Of a stretch of 33,957 nucleotides of DNA, positions 16,907 through 27,443 are shown piece after piece. Positions within the stretch are counted from its first letter, which is position 1; each line of letters opens with the position of its first letter. The notes below the pieces were generated by a model, which had not been told where the DNA came from, searched no databases, and saw nothing but the letters and a program-made list of their open reading frames with translations. Position numbers and translations under genes: made by a program. This DNA comes from Planctomycetota bacterium (GTDB lineage Bacteria; Planctomycetota; Planctomycetia; Gemmatales; Gemmataceae), in NCBI GenBank assembly GCA_021325115.1, contig JAJPHU010000186.1, positions 1 to 33,957 of the forward strand, given 5' to 3'.

Positions 16907-18217
16907 TCACGCTACGATCTCCGCGATCGGCTTGGCCGTCGGTTCGACAAGACGGATCGGCCGGCCGACGTTAGATTGGTTTTGTTTGCGCGGATCGAGT
17001 CCGAGCGCAAGGCAGATAGTGGCGAGCAAGTCAGCCACTTCGATCTTGCGTTCCTCGATAGTCATGCCGTCGCCGCTGGTCTTGCCGATGACCTGTCCGC
17101 CCTTGATGCCGCCGCCGGCCAGCACCGTGGACCAGCCAGAAGCCCAGTGATCGCGGCCCGTGTTGTCGTTGATACGGGGCGTGCGGCCGAATTCGCCCAT
17201 CCACACGATCAACGTCGAATCGAGCATTCCCCGATCTTTGAGGTCGTTCATCAATGTCGCCCAAGCCGGATCGAGAATGTCGCTAAGTCGCTTGACCTGC
17301 TCGAAATTCTGCTGGTGTGTGTCCCAGCCGTTGAGCGTGACTTCGATGAACGGCACGCCACGTTCAACGAGCCGTCGGGCTAACAGGCAGCCCTGGCCGA
17401 ACAAATTGCGGCCATAGGCATCACGCAGCTTGGCTGGTTCTTCTTCGAGATGGAATGCCTTGGCGGCGGAAGAGCGCATCATGGTGACGGCACGGCGATA
17501 AGCGGTGCGATGGCTCTCGGCAGTGACGCTGGAATGTTGAGCGAGGAACTCTTGTTCTATCTCTTCGAGCATTTGCAGACGAGCTTCGCAGCGCTTGGCG
17601 TTCACATCGCTGGGCAGATCGAGGTCTTGCACACGCAGTGCCTGGGCGATGTCGCCGCCGGCAGTATTTTCGCCGACAATCAAAGGAGCATAACGTGGCC
17701 CCAGGAAACCGGGAGAGTAGGCGGCTGCATTGAGGAAACGGAAGGGGGCGATGCTGACGAAGCCGGGCAATTCGACGCCGGGATGCTCCAACTCCTTGGA
17801 CACAAACGAACCCAAAGGCGGATACTGAATTGGCCCACCCGGCACGCGGCCGGTGCGCAGAAAGAAAGTGGCCCGGCTATGATCGGCTTCCTTCGTATTC
17901 ATGGAACGAACTAGCGCCATGTGGTGCATGTGCTGGGCGATCTTGGGCAGGTGTTCGCTGATTTTGATGCCGGGGACGCTGGTGGCGATTTCCTTGTAGG
18001 GGCCGCCGTTGGCGTGTCCGGGTTTCAGATCGAAGGTATCCATCTGGCTGGGACCGCCGGCCATCCACAGCAAAATGCAAGCACGCTTGCGCTCAGGGCT
18101 TTTCGCTACCGCGGCAGCCAGATTTTCCAACCAAACAGACATAGAATATCCCATAAATCCGGAAATAGACAGCGTCAGCCATTCCCGGCGCGACAGGAGG
18201 AACGCGGAACGAGACAT
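16907..18217 (-). CDS. DUF1501 domain-containing protein
   Basis: MSRSAFLLSRREWLTLSISGFMGYSM leader; ILLWMAGGPSQMDTFDLKPG, GREHWASGW-like GRDHWASGWSTVLAGGGIKGGQVIGKT; RBS aggaggcc before ATG at 18217. Confidence 0.9.
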   Translation of the reverse strand: MSRSAFLLSRREWLTLSISGFMGYSMSVWLENLAAAVAKSPERKRACILLWMAGGPSQMDTFDLKPGHANGGPYKEIATSVPGIKISEHLPKIAQHMHHMALVRSMNTKEADHSRATFFLRTGRVPGGPIQYPPLGSFVSKELEHPGVELPGFVSIAPFRFLNAAAYSPGFLGPRYAPLIVGENTAGGDIAQALRVQDLDLPSDVNAKRCEARLQMLEEIEQEFLAQHSSVTAESHRTAYRRAVTMMRSSAAKAFHLEEEPAKLRDAYGRNLFGQGCLLARRLVERGVPFIEVTLNGWDTHQQNFEQVKRLSDILDPAWATLMNDLKDRGMLDSTLIVWMGEFGRTPRINDNTGRDHWASGWSTVLAGGGIKGGQVIGKTSGDGMTIEERKIEVADLLATICLALGLDPRKQNQSNVGRPIRLVEPTAKPIAEIVA

Positions 18218-18457
18218 GGGAAGGCCTCCTTTTGTTAGGCCGTCAGGTGTAACAGTTTCACGGTACACCTGCGTGATTGTCCTGTCAAACAAATTTGTCT
18301 TGTTCCTCCAGAGAAGACGCTGATCCACATGCGAATTAGCCGCGCAATCCCTTGCGCTCCCACGAGTTCGCCGTGTGCATGAACGGACCGTCAATGCTTG
18401 CGCAATGCTTCTTTTTTCGAGTAATAATAAAGATAGAGAAGGAGAGTCGAGGTCCTC

Positions 18458-19393
18458 ATGACGTCATCCAAAACGTGCGTGATTTATAACCCAGCGTCCG
18501 GGCGCGGCTGGTCGGCGCATCGATTCGCAGAGTTGCGCCGCGCTTGGGCGGAGCGTGCTACGTTTTGGCCGACCAATGCGCCGGGCCAGGCTGAGGAATT
18601 GGCCCTGCGAGCGGCACATTCCGGTTTCACTCTCGTGGCCGCTGCCGGCGGCGATGGCACCGTCCATGAAGTGGCCAATGGTCTGCTCCGCGCCGAGCGC
18701 TCCGACATTGTCTTGGCCGTCATCCCTACCGGTTCGGCCAACGACTATGCCGCCGATTTGGGGTTGGATCGACAGTGGTGGCAGCACGAGGATCCCACCA
18801 TTCAGCCGCACGCCGTCGATGTCGGCATCCTGCGCGCCTGCGGACGCCGCCGTTATTTCATCAGTTGCATGGGACTGGGGTTCGTCGGTAGAGTGGCTCA
18901 GGAAGCGTGCCGTATTCGTTGGCTCAAAGGCCTGCCCTTGTATGGACTCGCGGCTTTGCGCACTTTTTCTTCCCATTATCAACAAACGCCCATGACCGTC
19001 CACATCGACGGGGCGGAGCGAACGACGCCGACACTGGCGTTCACTTTAGAATTGGGCCGACTCGAGGGCAATTTCGTATTGGCCCCGGAAGCGGCCCTGG
19101 ATGACGGACTGTTCGATTACATCCATGCCGGACCGCTGCGCCGCCGCGATTGTGTGCGCCTGTTGCCGAGGATCCTCCTGGGGCGGGGATTGCCGCACGA
19201 TTATCCGAATTTATGGCTGGGCCGCTGTCGTCAGGTCCGTCTGCACGCCGAAGCGCCTCTGGTCGTTCACGCCGACGGCGAAATGTTTTGTGTACATACC
19301 GATGATGTGCACGATTTGGAGATCGATTTAGTGCCAAAAGCGTTGCATGTTCTGGGTAAGATTGGCGAGCGGAGCATGTCCATGCCCCGGTGA
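18458..19393 (+). CDS. Diacylglycerol kinase family lipid kinase
   Basis: VIYNPASGRG, AAGGDGTVHEVANGL, VIPTGSANDYA. Confidence 0.9.
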   Translation: MTSSKTCVIYNPASGRGWSAHRFAELRRAWAERATFWPTNAPGQAEELALRAAHSGFTLVAAAGGDGTVHEVANGLLRAERSDIVLAVIPTGSANDYAADLGLDRQWWQHEDPTIQPHAVDVGILRACGRRRYFISCMGLGFVGRVAQEACRIRWLKGLPLYGLAALRTFSSHYQQTPMTVHIDGAERTTPTLAFTLELGRLEGNFVLAPEAALDDGLFDYIHAGPLRRRDCVRLLPRILLGRGLPHDYPNLWLGRCRQVRLHAEAPLVVHADGEMFCVHTDDVHDLEIDLVPKALHVLGKIGERSMSMPR

Positions 19394-19430
19394 ATCTTCA
19401 CCGGGATGTTGACACGCCCTGCTCGCCAAT
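19361..19430. terminator. Palindromic element between convergent genes, contributing coding 3' ends
   Basis: 34-nt arms 19361-19394 / 19397-19430, about 27/34 complementary, loop tc. Confidence 0.6.
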
Positions 19431-20506
19431 TATTCTTCTGTGCTGAGTGGCAGCTTCACGGTCATGCCACTGCGGGCGCTGCGAGCGACGGCTTCGGTGA
19501 ACTCCATGTAAGAGACGCCGGTCTCGAAGTTGGTTAACTGCACCGGCAAGCCCAGACGAATGGAGTCCACGAAATCCGCCTCCACTTGCCAACCGCGTTC
19601 CTTCTCCTTGGGGATAGGGATTTCCCGCAGTGATTCCACCGGCGCCATCTCGGCGCCGTGCATGCGGCTAGCGCCGAGAATGCGGTCGTTGAGCAAATCG
19701 TAATAAAGGACGCCATCGGTGCCATATAACTGAATGGCAGCCCCTTGGCCGAAAGGCGTCACGCCGCTGAGGTGATAACTGGCGCGGGCGCCGTTGGCCA
19801 AGACGCTGAGCACTTGCACGCTGTCCGGCGTGCCCACCGGCCGACGCACACCGCTCTCTGGATCGATGCGTTCCAACGTAAATGCATGTGCTTGAGCCAG
19901 CACACGCACCGGCGGCGGCGCCCAGCGCAAGAGCGTCTCGTGAACGATGCCCAGGGTCAGCATATTGACGCCCGACAGCGCCGCATCCTGTCGCCAGGAT
20001 AGTGGAGCAGCAGGGTCCGCCAAGTCGCCATTACGGCTGTAAACATGGACCTCGCGCAGTTGGCCGATAAAGCCTTCCCGAAGCAGCTCGCGCATGACGG
20101 TATCACCCTTGAGACCGTAGGGACTAGGCACGATCTGGCAGACCAGGCGCGGATGACGCCGTGCCGCCGCCAACATCTGGTGCGCTTCCGCCGCATTCAT
20201 GCTCATGCGCGCCTCGGTCAGGACATGCTTACCAGCTTGCAGCGCGGCCAAAGTAATGGGACAATGCAGATACGGCCAGGTACCGATGACCACGGCATCG
20301 ATCTCCGGGTCAGCGATTAGATCTTCCCAACGTTCGTAGGTATGCGGGATGTTAAACTCGCGGGCCACGGCGACTGTCGAAGCCGGCCGGCGATTGCACA
20401 CGGCCACGACCTCCACGTCCGGTAACGCTTGCAAGCCTGGAAGGTGACGCAAACGAGTATTCGCGCCGGCGCCGATCAGGCCAACGCGCAAGATGCGATG
20501 TGCCAT
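19430..20506 (-). CDS. Gfo/Idh/MocA family oxidoreductase
   Basis: RVGLIGAGANTRLRHLPGLQALPDVEVVAVCNRR; VIGTWPYLHCPITLAALQAGKHVLTEARM. Confidence 0.93.
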   Translation of the reverse strand: MAHRILRVGLIGAGANTRLRHLPGLQALPDVEVVAVCNRRPASTVAVAREFNIPHTYERWEDLIADPEIDAVVIGTWPYLHCPITLAALQAGKHVLTEARMSMNAAEAHQMLAAARRHPRLVCQIVPSPYGLKGDTVMRELLREGFIGQLREVHVYSRNGDLADPAAPLSWRQDAALSGVNMLTLGIVHETLLRWAPPPVRVLAQAHAFTLERIDPESGVRRPVGTPDSVQVLSVLANGARASYHLSGVTPFGQGAAIQLYGTDGVLYYDLLNDRILGASRMHGAEMAPVESLREIPIPKEKERGWQVEADFVDSIRLGLPVQLTNFETGVSYMEFTEAVARSARSGMTVKLPLSTEE

Positions 20507-20818
20507 GCTGTCCCCCCTTTCGCCCGCGGTTGGTAGTTCGTGATCCGTAGTAAAAATAGCAACTCTCTTTGCGGCGGACCACAGGCAACAATTCGTGCGT
20601 GGAGGCGCGAATCAGGGCTGTTCGATAATCGAAAAGCCGTAGTCGCACAGGGAGACGAGCAAAGCAAGGGCTACCCTGCGGCGGCCCTGGCTGGAAACCT
20701 CAAACGGCTCGGGCGAAGATGAGGAAAAACTGGAAATCCGCGCTTCCAGGCGATACAAAACATAAGATCGCTTGTTTCCCCTTCTGCCGCGGTGGCGGAT
20801 GATACAAGGAGCCAGCTC

Positions 20819-22414
20819 ATGCATCGAACGACTCTCCTAACTCTGCTGGCTGTTCTTCTGCTGTTGCCGGCTGAGGGACCAGCAGAAGAAGGCAATCGCT
20901 TCGCCGACCTGCTTGCCTTGCAAGAGGCGATTCATCAATCGATTGAGCGGGCCGAGCCCTCCATTGCCTGTATCCTCGTGTCGCGCAGCGACAAGTACCG
21001 CGCTTTCGAGGGGGTTGGTCCCCACGCACCGGGTCAGCTGGGGCAATTCGATCCCTCTCGCATTCGCCTGAACCGCGATGATCCGCAATTCGATGCGCTG
21101 GCCCGGCTCGACCTCAGCGATCCCGATACGGTGCCGGAATCCTACGGCAGCGGGGTCGTCATCGACGAAAAGGAAGGCCTGATCCTCACTTTGGCCCATG
21201 TTGTTCGCAAGGCCACGAAAATTTACGTCCGTCTGCCGCCTGTGCCTGACCGGCGCGACGTTGGTCAGGGCCGCCGTGCCGCCAGCCGCGGCAGCTGGGC
21301 CGACATCCACGCCCTGGATCCACGCAGCGATCTTGCGGTGTTGCGCTTGATCGAACGTGTGCCGGACCTCAAGGCGCTGAAGCTCGGCGACGGCGGCAAG
21401 CTGCGCAAGGGGGATTTTGTCCTCTCGCTGTCCAATCCATTCGCTGCTGGCTTTCGTGACGGCAGCCCCAGCGCTTCCTGGGGCATCGTCAGCAATCTAC
21501 GCCGCCGGGTCACCGGCGTGCTCAGCGATATTCCCAGCACCGAACGCAACGCCAAGCTGCCGTTGTACTGTTTCAATACGCTGATCCAGACCGATACGCG
21601 GCTGAATCTGGGATGCAGCGGCGGCGCTTTGCTCAACCTGCAAGGTGAGTTGGTTGGCTTGACCTCATCGCTGGCCGGCATCGCTGGCGGCGAAACGCCT
21701 GGCGGCTTCGCGGTGCCATTTGATGACGGCATGCGCCGCATTCTCGATGTGCTGCGCCGCGGCGAAGAAGTCGAGTACGGTTTTCTCGGCGTCTACCTGA
21801 AACGGCCGGAAGAGTTGCCCCAAGGCGCGGTTCAGATAAGCAGCCTGATTCCTGGCGGTCCCGCCGCACGAGGAGGAATACATGGAGCGACCTTCCGCGA
21901 GGGCGCCTTGCTGTTCCGCAACGAGGGCGGCGGCGATTTCATTCTGTCCGTCAACGGTATTCCCATACATAGCAACGACGACCTGTTTCTCGCCGTGGGT
22001 ATGAGCTTGGCCGGCAACACAGTTCGCATCGAAGTATCGGAAAGTCCAGATGGACCGCGACGCCCTTGTTCGGTGACGTTGGCCAAGTTTCCATCGCTTG
22101 AGCCGGTCATCGCTTCGAAGCGGCCACCGGCACGCGGCGGACTGCGCGTGGACTGGACCAGCATCCTGCTGCCGCGCCACCGTTCCCGCAGCGGTATCCC
22201 GGAAGGCGTCCTGATCCGCGAAGTACTGCCTGACAGCCCCGCCTTCCATGCCCGCCTTCAGCCGGACATGATTATCAAGAGCGTCAATGGCAAGAAAGTG
22301 ACTACCCCCGCCGAGTTCTACCACGTCATGGAGAAAGCCCATGGCCCCGTCGAGCTGATCCTCGGCACGGTGGACCAAAACGGTGAGGACCGTGTCACCA
22401 TCAACATCAAATGA
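20819..22414 (+). CDS. Trypsin-like S1C serine protease with PDZ domains
   Basis: Signal peptide MHRTTLLTLLAVLLLLPAEG; SGVVIDEKEGLILTLAHVV, DPRSDLAVLRL, LNLGCSGGALLN; PDZ-like C-terminus. Confidence 0.87.
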   Translation: MHRTTLLTLLAVLLLLPAEGPAEEGNRFADLLALQEAIHQSIERAEPSIACILVSRSDKYRAFEGVGPHAPGQLGQFDPSRIRLNRDDPQFDALARLDLSDPDTVPESYGSGVVIDEKEGLILTLAHVVRKATKIYVRLPPVPDRRDVGQGRRAASRGSWADIHALDPRSDLAVLRLIERVPDLKALKLGDGGKLRKGDFVLSLSNPFAAGFRDGSPSASWGIVSNLRRRVTGVLSDIPSTERNAKLPLYCFNTLIQTDTRLNLGCSGGALLNLQGELVGLTSSLAGIAGGETPGGFAVPFDDGMRRILDVLRRGEEVEYGFLGVYLKRPEELPQGAVQISSLIPGGPAARGGIHGATFREGALLFRNEGGGDFILSVNGIPIHSNDDLFLAVGMSLAGNTVRIEVSESPDGPRRPCSVTLAKFPSLEPVIASKRPPARGGLRVDWTSILLPRHRSRSGIPEGVLIREVLPDSPAFHARLQPDMIIKSVNGKKVTTPAEFYHVMEKAHGPVELILGTVDQNGEDRVTINIK

Positions 22415-22532
22415 GGAGAAACAGAAACGAGAAAGTATCAGAAGAAGTTCATTATTTGTCCCTTTCCTTTTACTGTTTTCTTCTTTATCTTCTCTGTGTT
22501 CTCGATGATTCTGGGGTTAGCTCTTTATTCTT

Positions 22533-23360
22533 ATGCGCTACGCTATTTGCAACGAAACGTTCGAAGGTTGGGATCACGAGCGCATTTGTCGTTTCGTGGC
22601 CGAATTGGGATATCAGGGCTTGGAGATCGCTCCTTTTACCCTGGCGCACTCCATCGAGGAAGTGTCCGCCCAGCGTCGCCGCGAATTGCGCCGTCAGGCC
22701 GAGGACCACGGGCTGACGCTCCTGGGGTTGCACTGGTTGTTGGCGAAAACGGAGGGGTTGCAGCTGACGGCGACCGATGCAGCTGTTCGCCAAAGGACTG
22801 CTGATTATCTGGTAGCATTGGCGCGCTGCTGTGCCGATCTCGGCGGCGCTGTACTGGTGTTCGGCTCCCCAGCGCAGCGGCGCATCCCTGCCGGAGCCAG
22901 CCGCGCTCAGGCGGTTGATTACGCCATCGATACCTTTCGCCGTGCCCAGAACGGCATCGGCGACAGCGGCGTCAAACTGTGCCTGGAGCCCCTGGCGCCG
23001 GCCGAGGCCGATTTCATCAACACCTGTGCCGAGGCCGTCGAGATCCTCGATCGGCTGGGGCATCCAAATTTCCTGTTGCACCTCGATGTCAAGGCGATGT
23101 CCGCAGAGAATACGCCGGTCCCGGAGTTGATTCACCGTTACGCTGCACGTACCGGCCATTTCCACGCCAACGACGCCAATCGTCGTGGACCGGGGTTCGG
23201 ACACGTCGATTTCGTACCGATCCTCCGCGCCCTGCATGATAGTGGCTATGGAGGTTGGGTATCGGTTGAGGTGTTCGATTACTCTCCCGATGCGGAGACG
23301 ATTGCACGCGAGAGTCTGCGTTATCTGCGCGAATGCGAGGCGAAGGCGAGTCAATGCTGA
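22533..23360 (+). CDS. Sugar phosphate isomerase/epimerase (xylose isomerase-like TIM barrel)
   Basis: YAICNETFEGWDHERICRFVAELGYQGLEIAPF; CLEPLAPAEADFINT; HFHANDANRRGPGFGHVDF. Confidence 0.88.
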   Translation: MRYAICNETFEGWDHERICRFVAELGYQGLEIAPFTLAHSIEEVSAQRRRELRRQAEDHGLTLLGLHWLLAKTEGLQLTATDAAVRQRTADYLVALARCCADLGGAVLVFGSPAQRRIPAGASRAQAVDYAIDTFRRAQNGIGDSGVKLCLEPLAPAEADFINTCAEAVEILDRLGHPNFLLHLDVKAMSAENTPVPELIHRYAARTGHFHANDANRRGPGFGHVDFVPILRALHDSGYGGWVSVEVFDYSPDAETIARESLRYLRECEAKASQC

Positions 23361-23572
23361 CGCAATGCCTTGAGGATGCCTGCCAGCCATTCATACAGCA
23401 GCAGAAACGCAAACGAGGTGACCCACAGAAACAGGGCCAGACGCCAATACCACGGCACGGCGGAGGTCGGCAGCCGTTCCCGCGTCTCGCTGGAGTTGAC
23501 GGCGGCAGGCGTCGGCAGCGAGGCTTTTTCCGCCTGAACGGCGCTGGTGCGACGAGCAGCAGATCGAGTCAT
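23351..23572 (-). CDS. Small single-TM hypothetical protein, 73 aa
   Basis: MTRSAARRTSAV...WYWRLALFLWVTSFAFLLLYEWLAGILKALRQH; GGAG 8 nt upstream of ATG. Confidence 0.55.
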   Translation of the reverse strand: MTRSAARRTSAVQAEKASLPTPAAVNSSETRERLPTSAVPWYWRLALFLWVTSFAFLLLYEWLAGILKALRQH

Positions 23573-23590
23573 AGGTGCGTCTCCTTCGAT

Positions 23591-23643
23591 TTCGTGGCAC
23601 ACTGGCAACGTGTAGGGGGGGCACGCTGCCAGCGTGCCACGAA
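23591..23643. repeat. Palindromic repeat (cgtggcacgctggcagcgtg-type)
   Basis: 22-nt arms 23591-23612 / 23622-23643 with 2 mismatches. Confidence 0.65.
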
Positions 23644-23648
23644 TCTTA

Positions 23649-26225
23649 TCAGCTGCCGAACATCTTGAGGACGTAATTCTGAATGTCCTGGTAAAATACG
23701 AACAACATAAGGAAACCAATGGCGGCCAGGCCGATATAGGTGGCGATGACGCGCGCCCTTTCGGTGGGCGGCCGACCGCGCAGCTTCTCGTAAATCAAGA
23801 ATACCATGTGTCCGCCATCGAGAATGGGGATGGGCAGAAAATTGACCACCGCCAAGTTGATGCTGATAATGCCCAAGAACAAGAGCAGTTCGAAATTGCC
23901 GGCCTGAGCGTTGGCGAAAGCCTCCATGCCTATGCCGATTGGGCCGGCCGTCCCCTTGAGCGGTATGCGTCCCGTGGCCAAGCTGCGCAGCTGCAAGTAC
24001 ATGAGGACAATCATGTCACGCGTTTCGCGACCGCCCATAATCAGTGCTTCGCCGAGACTGTCGGCTTTTTGGAGCGTATAGTCATTGAGCAAGTTAAGAC
24101 CACGCGAAGCTAACGGCCAACTACGGTCCTCCTCGGCGGTCAGAGTCAGCGGTTCCGGTACATCCCCATCCGGACGCTTGACCTTGACCTGCATCTTCTT
24201 ATACTCGCTTCTCTGCAGGTACCAGAAGGGCTGTGCCCAACGATCGTGTACCAGGTCGCCATTCTGTTCGGATACCAACGGGAACCAGAGCGACCAGCCC
24301 AACTCTCGGGTGAAGCGCGAATGCTCCCAAACACGGTACTCCGTGAGCGTATCGTCCTTTTTCAGTCCGACTTGGGCTGCCGGCGAACCCGGCTTGACCT
24401 CGACAATTTGGCTGAGGATCCAGTAGGCAACGCCGAGCTGAGGGATGGGTAAAGGCGAGGCCGCCCCGAGCGGCGCCTCAGCGTCGTTGTTCCAGCGCTC
24501 ATCCCAATCGACTGGCTCGCAGGTGATGTCCTTGGCGGTGCGCTCCGCCTCGCGGCGCAACGTCAGGATCACTTTTTTCTTGCCCGGCTGCCGGGCCGCC
24601 TGCACCAGTTCGGAAGGCAAGCGTTCAGGATCGAGATCTTCTTGAGCGTACAGCTTCTCGCCGTCCGCACCGATCATAACCACTTTGATGAGTTCATCGC
24701 CTTTTTGGACACCGGCGCGGGCGGCGGACGAGCCTTCGCGGACGGCGGCCACCTTGCCCATCTTCATGCGCATGCCGAAGGTGAAGTGATAAGCTGGCGG
24801 CACAAACAGGTTGACAAGGTCTCCGTTGGCCGGCGGCTGGCGTAGCGACGTGTTGTTGGGATCGCCGCGCCGAACCTGGATAACGATCGGCATTCCGGCC
24901 AGCTGCCGTAGACGAGCCTGAAAAACGAACGGATCGCGCAGATCACTACTGCGGGTGGAACCGGTGTCTCGCCGGCCGCGCCGTGGATCACGTGGCAGTT
25001 CGCGGATACGAAAAGGATTATAGGAGCCGGCCTCTTGCACTTCGGTGCAACCGATGATGGCGTCGTTCCACTGGAAACCCTCCAACGGCACTTCACGGTC
25101 AATAGCTTTGGCTTTGTCGCTGCTTCCCTTTGGCAAAACGCGAACGATCATCTTCTTGCCACGCAACGCCAAGACGCGCCGGCTCAACTCCTGATAATCG
25201 AATGTACCGGCCTGGGGATCGTGCTTGATCTCCGTGATCGATTTTGGATTATCGGGATCGGTAGTAGCGATGATAATCTCGTCTTGGTTGACGGGGACAG
25301 GGCGGGCCGCAGCAGCGGGACTGTCTTTGAGTACGGGAAACACATCAAGCTCTCTTTCCGGTTTGGGCGGCAGCCGCAGTTGCAGCGGCGGCGACACGCC
25401 TACAACCGGAACCTGATCATTGGCCTCTCGGCGCGGTAGCAAATGGACCGTTTGCTCGCCCTCTTCTTCGCCGTTGTCGCCGTATTTCTTGATGGTGAAG
25501 GCCAACTCCTCACCCTTGCTCGAGAGAGCCACCTTGCGCTTCAGCGTCTTGAACGTGGGATTGGCGATGCCAGCGAGCTTGGTGATGAGGGTGCCGCTGG
25601 GAATACCTTTTTGCCACAACGCTCCACCGGCATCGACACGACCGACCACGGCAGGCTGATCGGGGATGCCGTGATAATAATACACCACGATGAACAAAAT
25701 ACAGCCGAGCAACACGTTCATAAGGACGCCGGCCGAGATGATGAGCATGCGCTGACCGACCGTCTTGTTCTTGAATGAGCGCGGATAGTTCTCGTCTTCT
25801 TCGGCTTCCAGACCCTCGCCGACCATATTGACGTAGCCACCCAATGGCAGTACGGCGAGTTTGTAGGTAGTCTCGCCGCGCTGGAAGCTGCAACCGGGCA
25901 GAGCGGGACCGAAGCCGATGCTGAACGTCTGCACATGGACATCGCACCATTTGGCGGCCAAGAAATGCCCCAGCTCATGAATGAAGATGACAAAACCGAT
26001 GCCGAAAACGACCTTGGCAGCGGACCAGACGCCTTCCAGTCCAAGCTTATACCAGATCAGGCCGACAGCAGCGCCCAGAAGGACCAGATAGACGGCATTG
26101 TTGGCCAACCAGGCGGCCGGCGTCAAAGACGGAGCCTCGGCGAGCCGGGTTGCGTCCGCGCCCGGAGATGAAGTCTCAGCCGGTTTTACTTGATCGATGT
26201 GGTTTGGGTTCGGAGACTGATCCAA
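23649..26225 (-). CDS. rseP: RseP-type site-2 zinc metalloprotease with PDZ domains
   Basis: FVIFIHELGHFLAAKWCDVHVQTFSIGFGP; NFLPIPILDGGHMVFLIYEKLRGRP; candidate TTG start at 26225 (ORF open to 26321). Confidence 0.9.
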   Translation of the reverse strand: MDQSPNPNHIDQVKPAETSSPGADATRLAEAPSLTPAAWLANNAVYLVLLGAAVGLIWYKLGLEGVWSAAKVVFGIGFVIFIHELGHFLAAKWCDVHVQTFSIGFGPALPGCSFQRGETTYKLAVLPLGGYVNMVGEGLEAEEDENYPRSFKNKTVGQRMLIISAGVLMNVLLGCILFIVVYYYHGIPDQPAVVGRVDAGGALWQKGIPSGTLITKLAGIANPTFKTLKRKVALSSKGEELAFTIKKYGDNGEEEGEQTVHLLPRREANDQVPVVGVSPPLQLRLPPKPERELDVFPVLKDSPAAAARPVPVNQDEIIIATTDPDNPKSITEIKHDPQAGTFDYQELSRRVLALRGKKMIVRVLPKGSSDKAKAIDREVPLEGFQWNDAIIGCTEVQEAGSYNPFRIRELPRDPRRGRRDTGSTRSSDLRDPFVFQARLRQLAGMPIVIQVRRGDPNNTSLRQPPANGDLVNLFVPPAYHFTFGMRMKMGKVAAVREGSSAARAGVQKGDELIKVVMIGADGEKLYAQEDLDPERLPSELVQAARQPGKKKVILTLRREAERTAKDITCEPVDWDERWNNDAEAPLGAASPLPIPQLGVAYWILSQIVEVKPGSPAAQVGLKKDDTLTEYRVWEHSRFTRELGWSLWFPLVSEQNGDLVHDRWAQPFWYLQRSEYKKMQVKVKRPDGDVPEPLTLTAEEDRSWPLASRGLNLLNDYTLQKADSLGEALIMGGRETRDMIVLMYLQLRSLATGRIPLKGTAGPIGIGMEAFANAQAGNFELLLFLGIISINLAVVNFLPIPILDGGHMVFLIYEKLRGRPPTERARVIATYIGLAAIGFLMLFVFYQDIQNYVLKMFGS

Positions 26226-27388
26226 CGGCCTACCTCCTGTCGCGCCCAACGATCGCAAGCACTCAACTCGGCCAGCGTCGGCGTCGGGCTGTAATGATGA
26301 TGATCCAAAGCCGCGCGGCAAGCGCGGGAAATATCGAGAAAATCCAGGTCGCCCCGCAGGAAGCGTTCGACAGCCGCCTCGTTAGCAGCGTTGAGCACAG
26401 CGCCGCAGGTTCCGCCGCGGCGGGCAACCTCATATCCTAATTGTAGGGCCGGAAACGTTTCGTGATCGGGCTGCTCGAAGTGCCAGGCCGACAATTCGCG
26501 CCAGTTCAGCCGTCGCGCTGGGCCGGCCACGCGCTCGGGATAGGTCAGGGCGTATTGGATCGGCAAACGCATGTCTGGAGGCGACAGCTGGGCCAATACC
26601 GAGCCGTCCTGAAATTCAACGAAGGAATGAATGACTGATTCTGGATGGATGATGACCTCGATGCGCTCCGGCGGCAAACCAAACAGCCAGCGGGCTTCGA
26701 TAACCTCCAGCGCCTTGTTCATGAGTGTGGCCGAGTCAATGGTGATTTTCGGCCCCATGCGCCAGGTTGGATGATTCAGAGCTTCCGCGACCGTAACGTC
26801 AGCCAATTCTTCTCGTGTTCGGCCGCGGAAGGGGCCGCCGCTGCCGGTTAGTACGATGCGCTCGACGGCATCGGACGGACTGCCTTGCATGGCCTGGAAA
26901 ATGGCGCTATGCTCGCTATCAACCGGCAAGAGCCGGCCGCCGCGGCGCGCAGCCAGGTCGGTGACAAGCGCGCCAGCGAGGACCAGCGTTTCCTTGTTGG
27001 CGACAGCGACGGTTTTGCCAGCTTCCAGGGCAGCCCAGGTACCCAGTAGCCCCGCCGCGCCGACGATGGCTGTGACCACAATGTCCACGTCTGGATCTTG
27101 CACCATCTCGGCGACGGCCTCGGGGCCATAGAGCAGCCGACAGCCAGGCGGCAACTGGGAAGCATCCATTTGTTTGGCCGCCGCGGCATCGGTCAGCGCC
27201 ACCCAACGCGGCCGATAACGCTGGGCCTGGCGCAACAAGGCGTCGCTATTGGAATGGGCACTGAGTCCCTGCACTTCCAGACGGCCGCTCAGATGGTCCA
27301 CGACGTCGAGGCAATTAGTGCCGATCGAACCGGTGGAACCAAGAACGACAATCCGGCGGCGCGCAGACGTAATGCGGCTGACATTCAT
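26186..27388 (-). CDS. dxr: 1-deoxy-D-xylulose-5-phosphate reductoisomerase
   Basis: RRIVVLGSTGSIGTNCLDVV; VANKETLVLAG; VDSEHSAIFQ; LTGSGGPFRG; HPTWRMGPKITIDSATLMNKALEVIEA. Confidence 0.97.
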   Translation of the reverse strand: MNVSRITSARRRIVVLGSTGSIGTNCLDVVDHLSGRLEVQGLSAHSNSDALLRQAQRYRPRWVALTDAAAAKQMDASQLPPGCRLLYGPEAVAEMVQDPDVDIVVTAIVGAAGLLGTWAALEAGKTVAVANKETLVLAGALVTDLAARRGGRLLPVDSEHSAIFQAMQGSPSDAVERIVLTGSGGPFRGRTREELADVTVAEALNHPTWRMGPKITIDSATLMNKALEVIEARWLFGLPPERIEVIIHPESVIHSFVEFQDGSVLAQLSPPDMRLPIQYALTYPERVAGPARRLNWRELSAWHFEQPDHETFPALQLGYEVARRGGTCGAVLNAANEAAVERFLRGDLDFLDISRACRAALDHHHYSPTPTLAELSACDRWARQEVGRWISLRTQTTSIK

Positions 27389-27443
27389 GGCAGGCATTGT
27401 AGCCCGTCTCGCTGCAACCCTGCAAGACGATTGAGGAATGGCC

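Noticed and set aside
20612-20824. 70-aa minus-strand ORF in the gap before the S1C protease
   Set aside because: No domain or RBS support; overlaps the protease start; kept as unresolved
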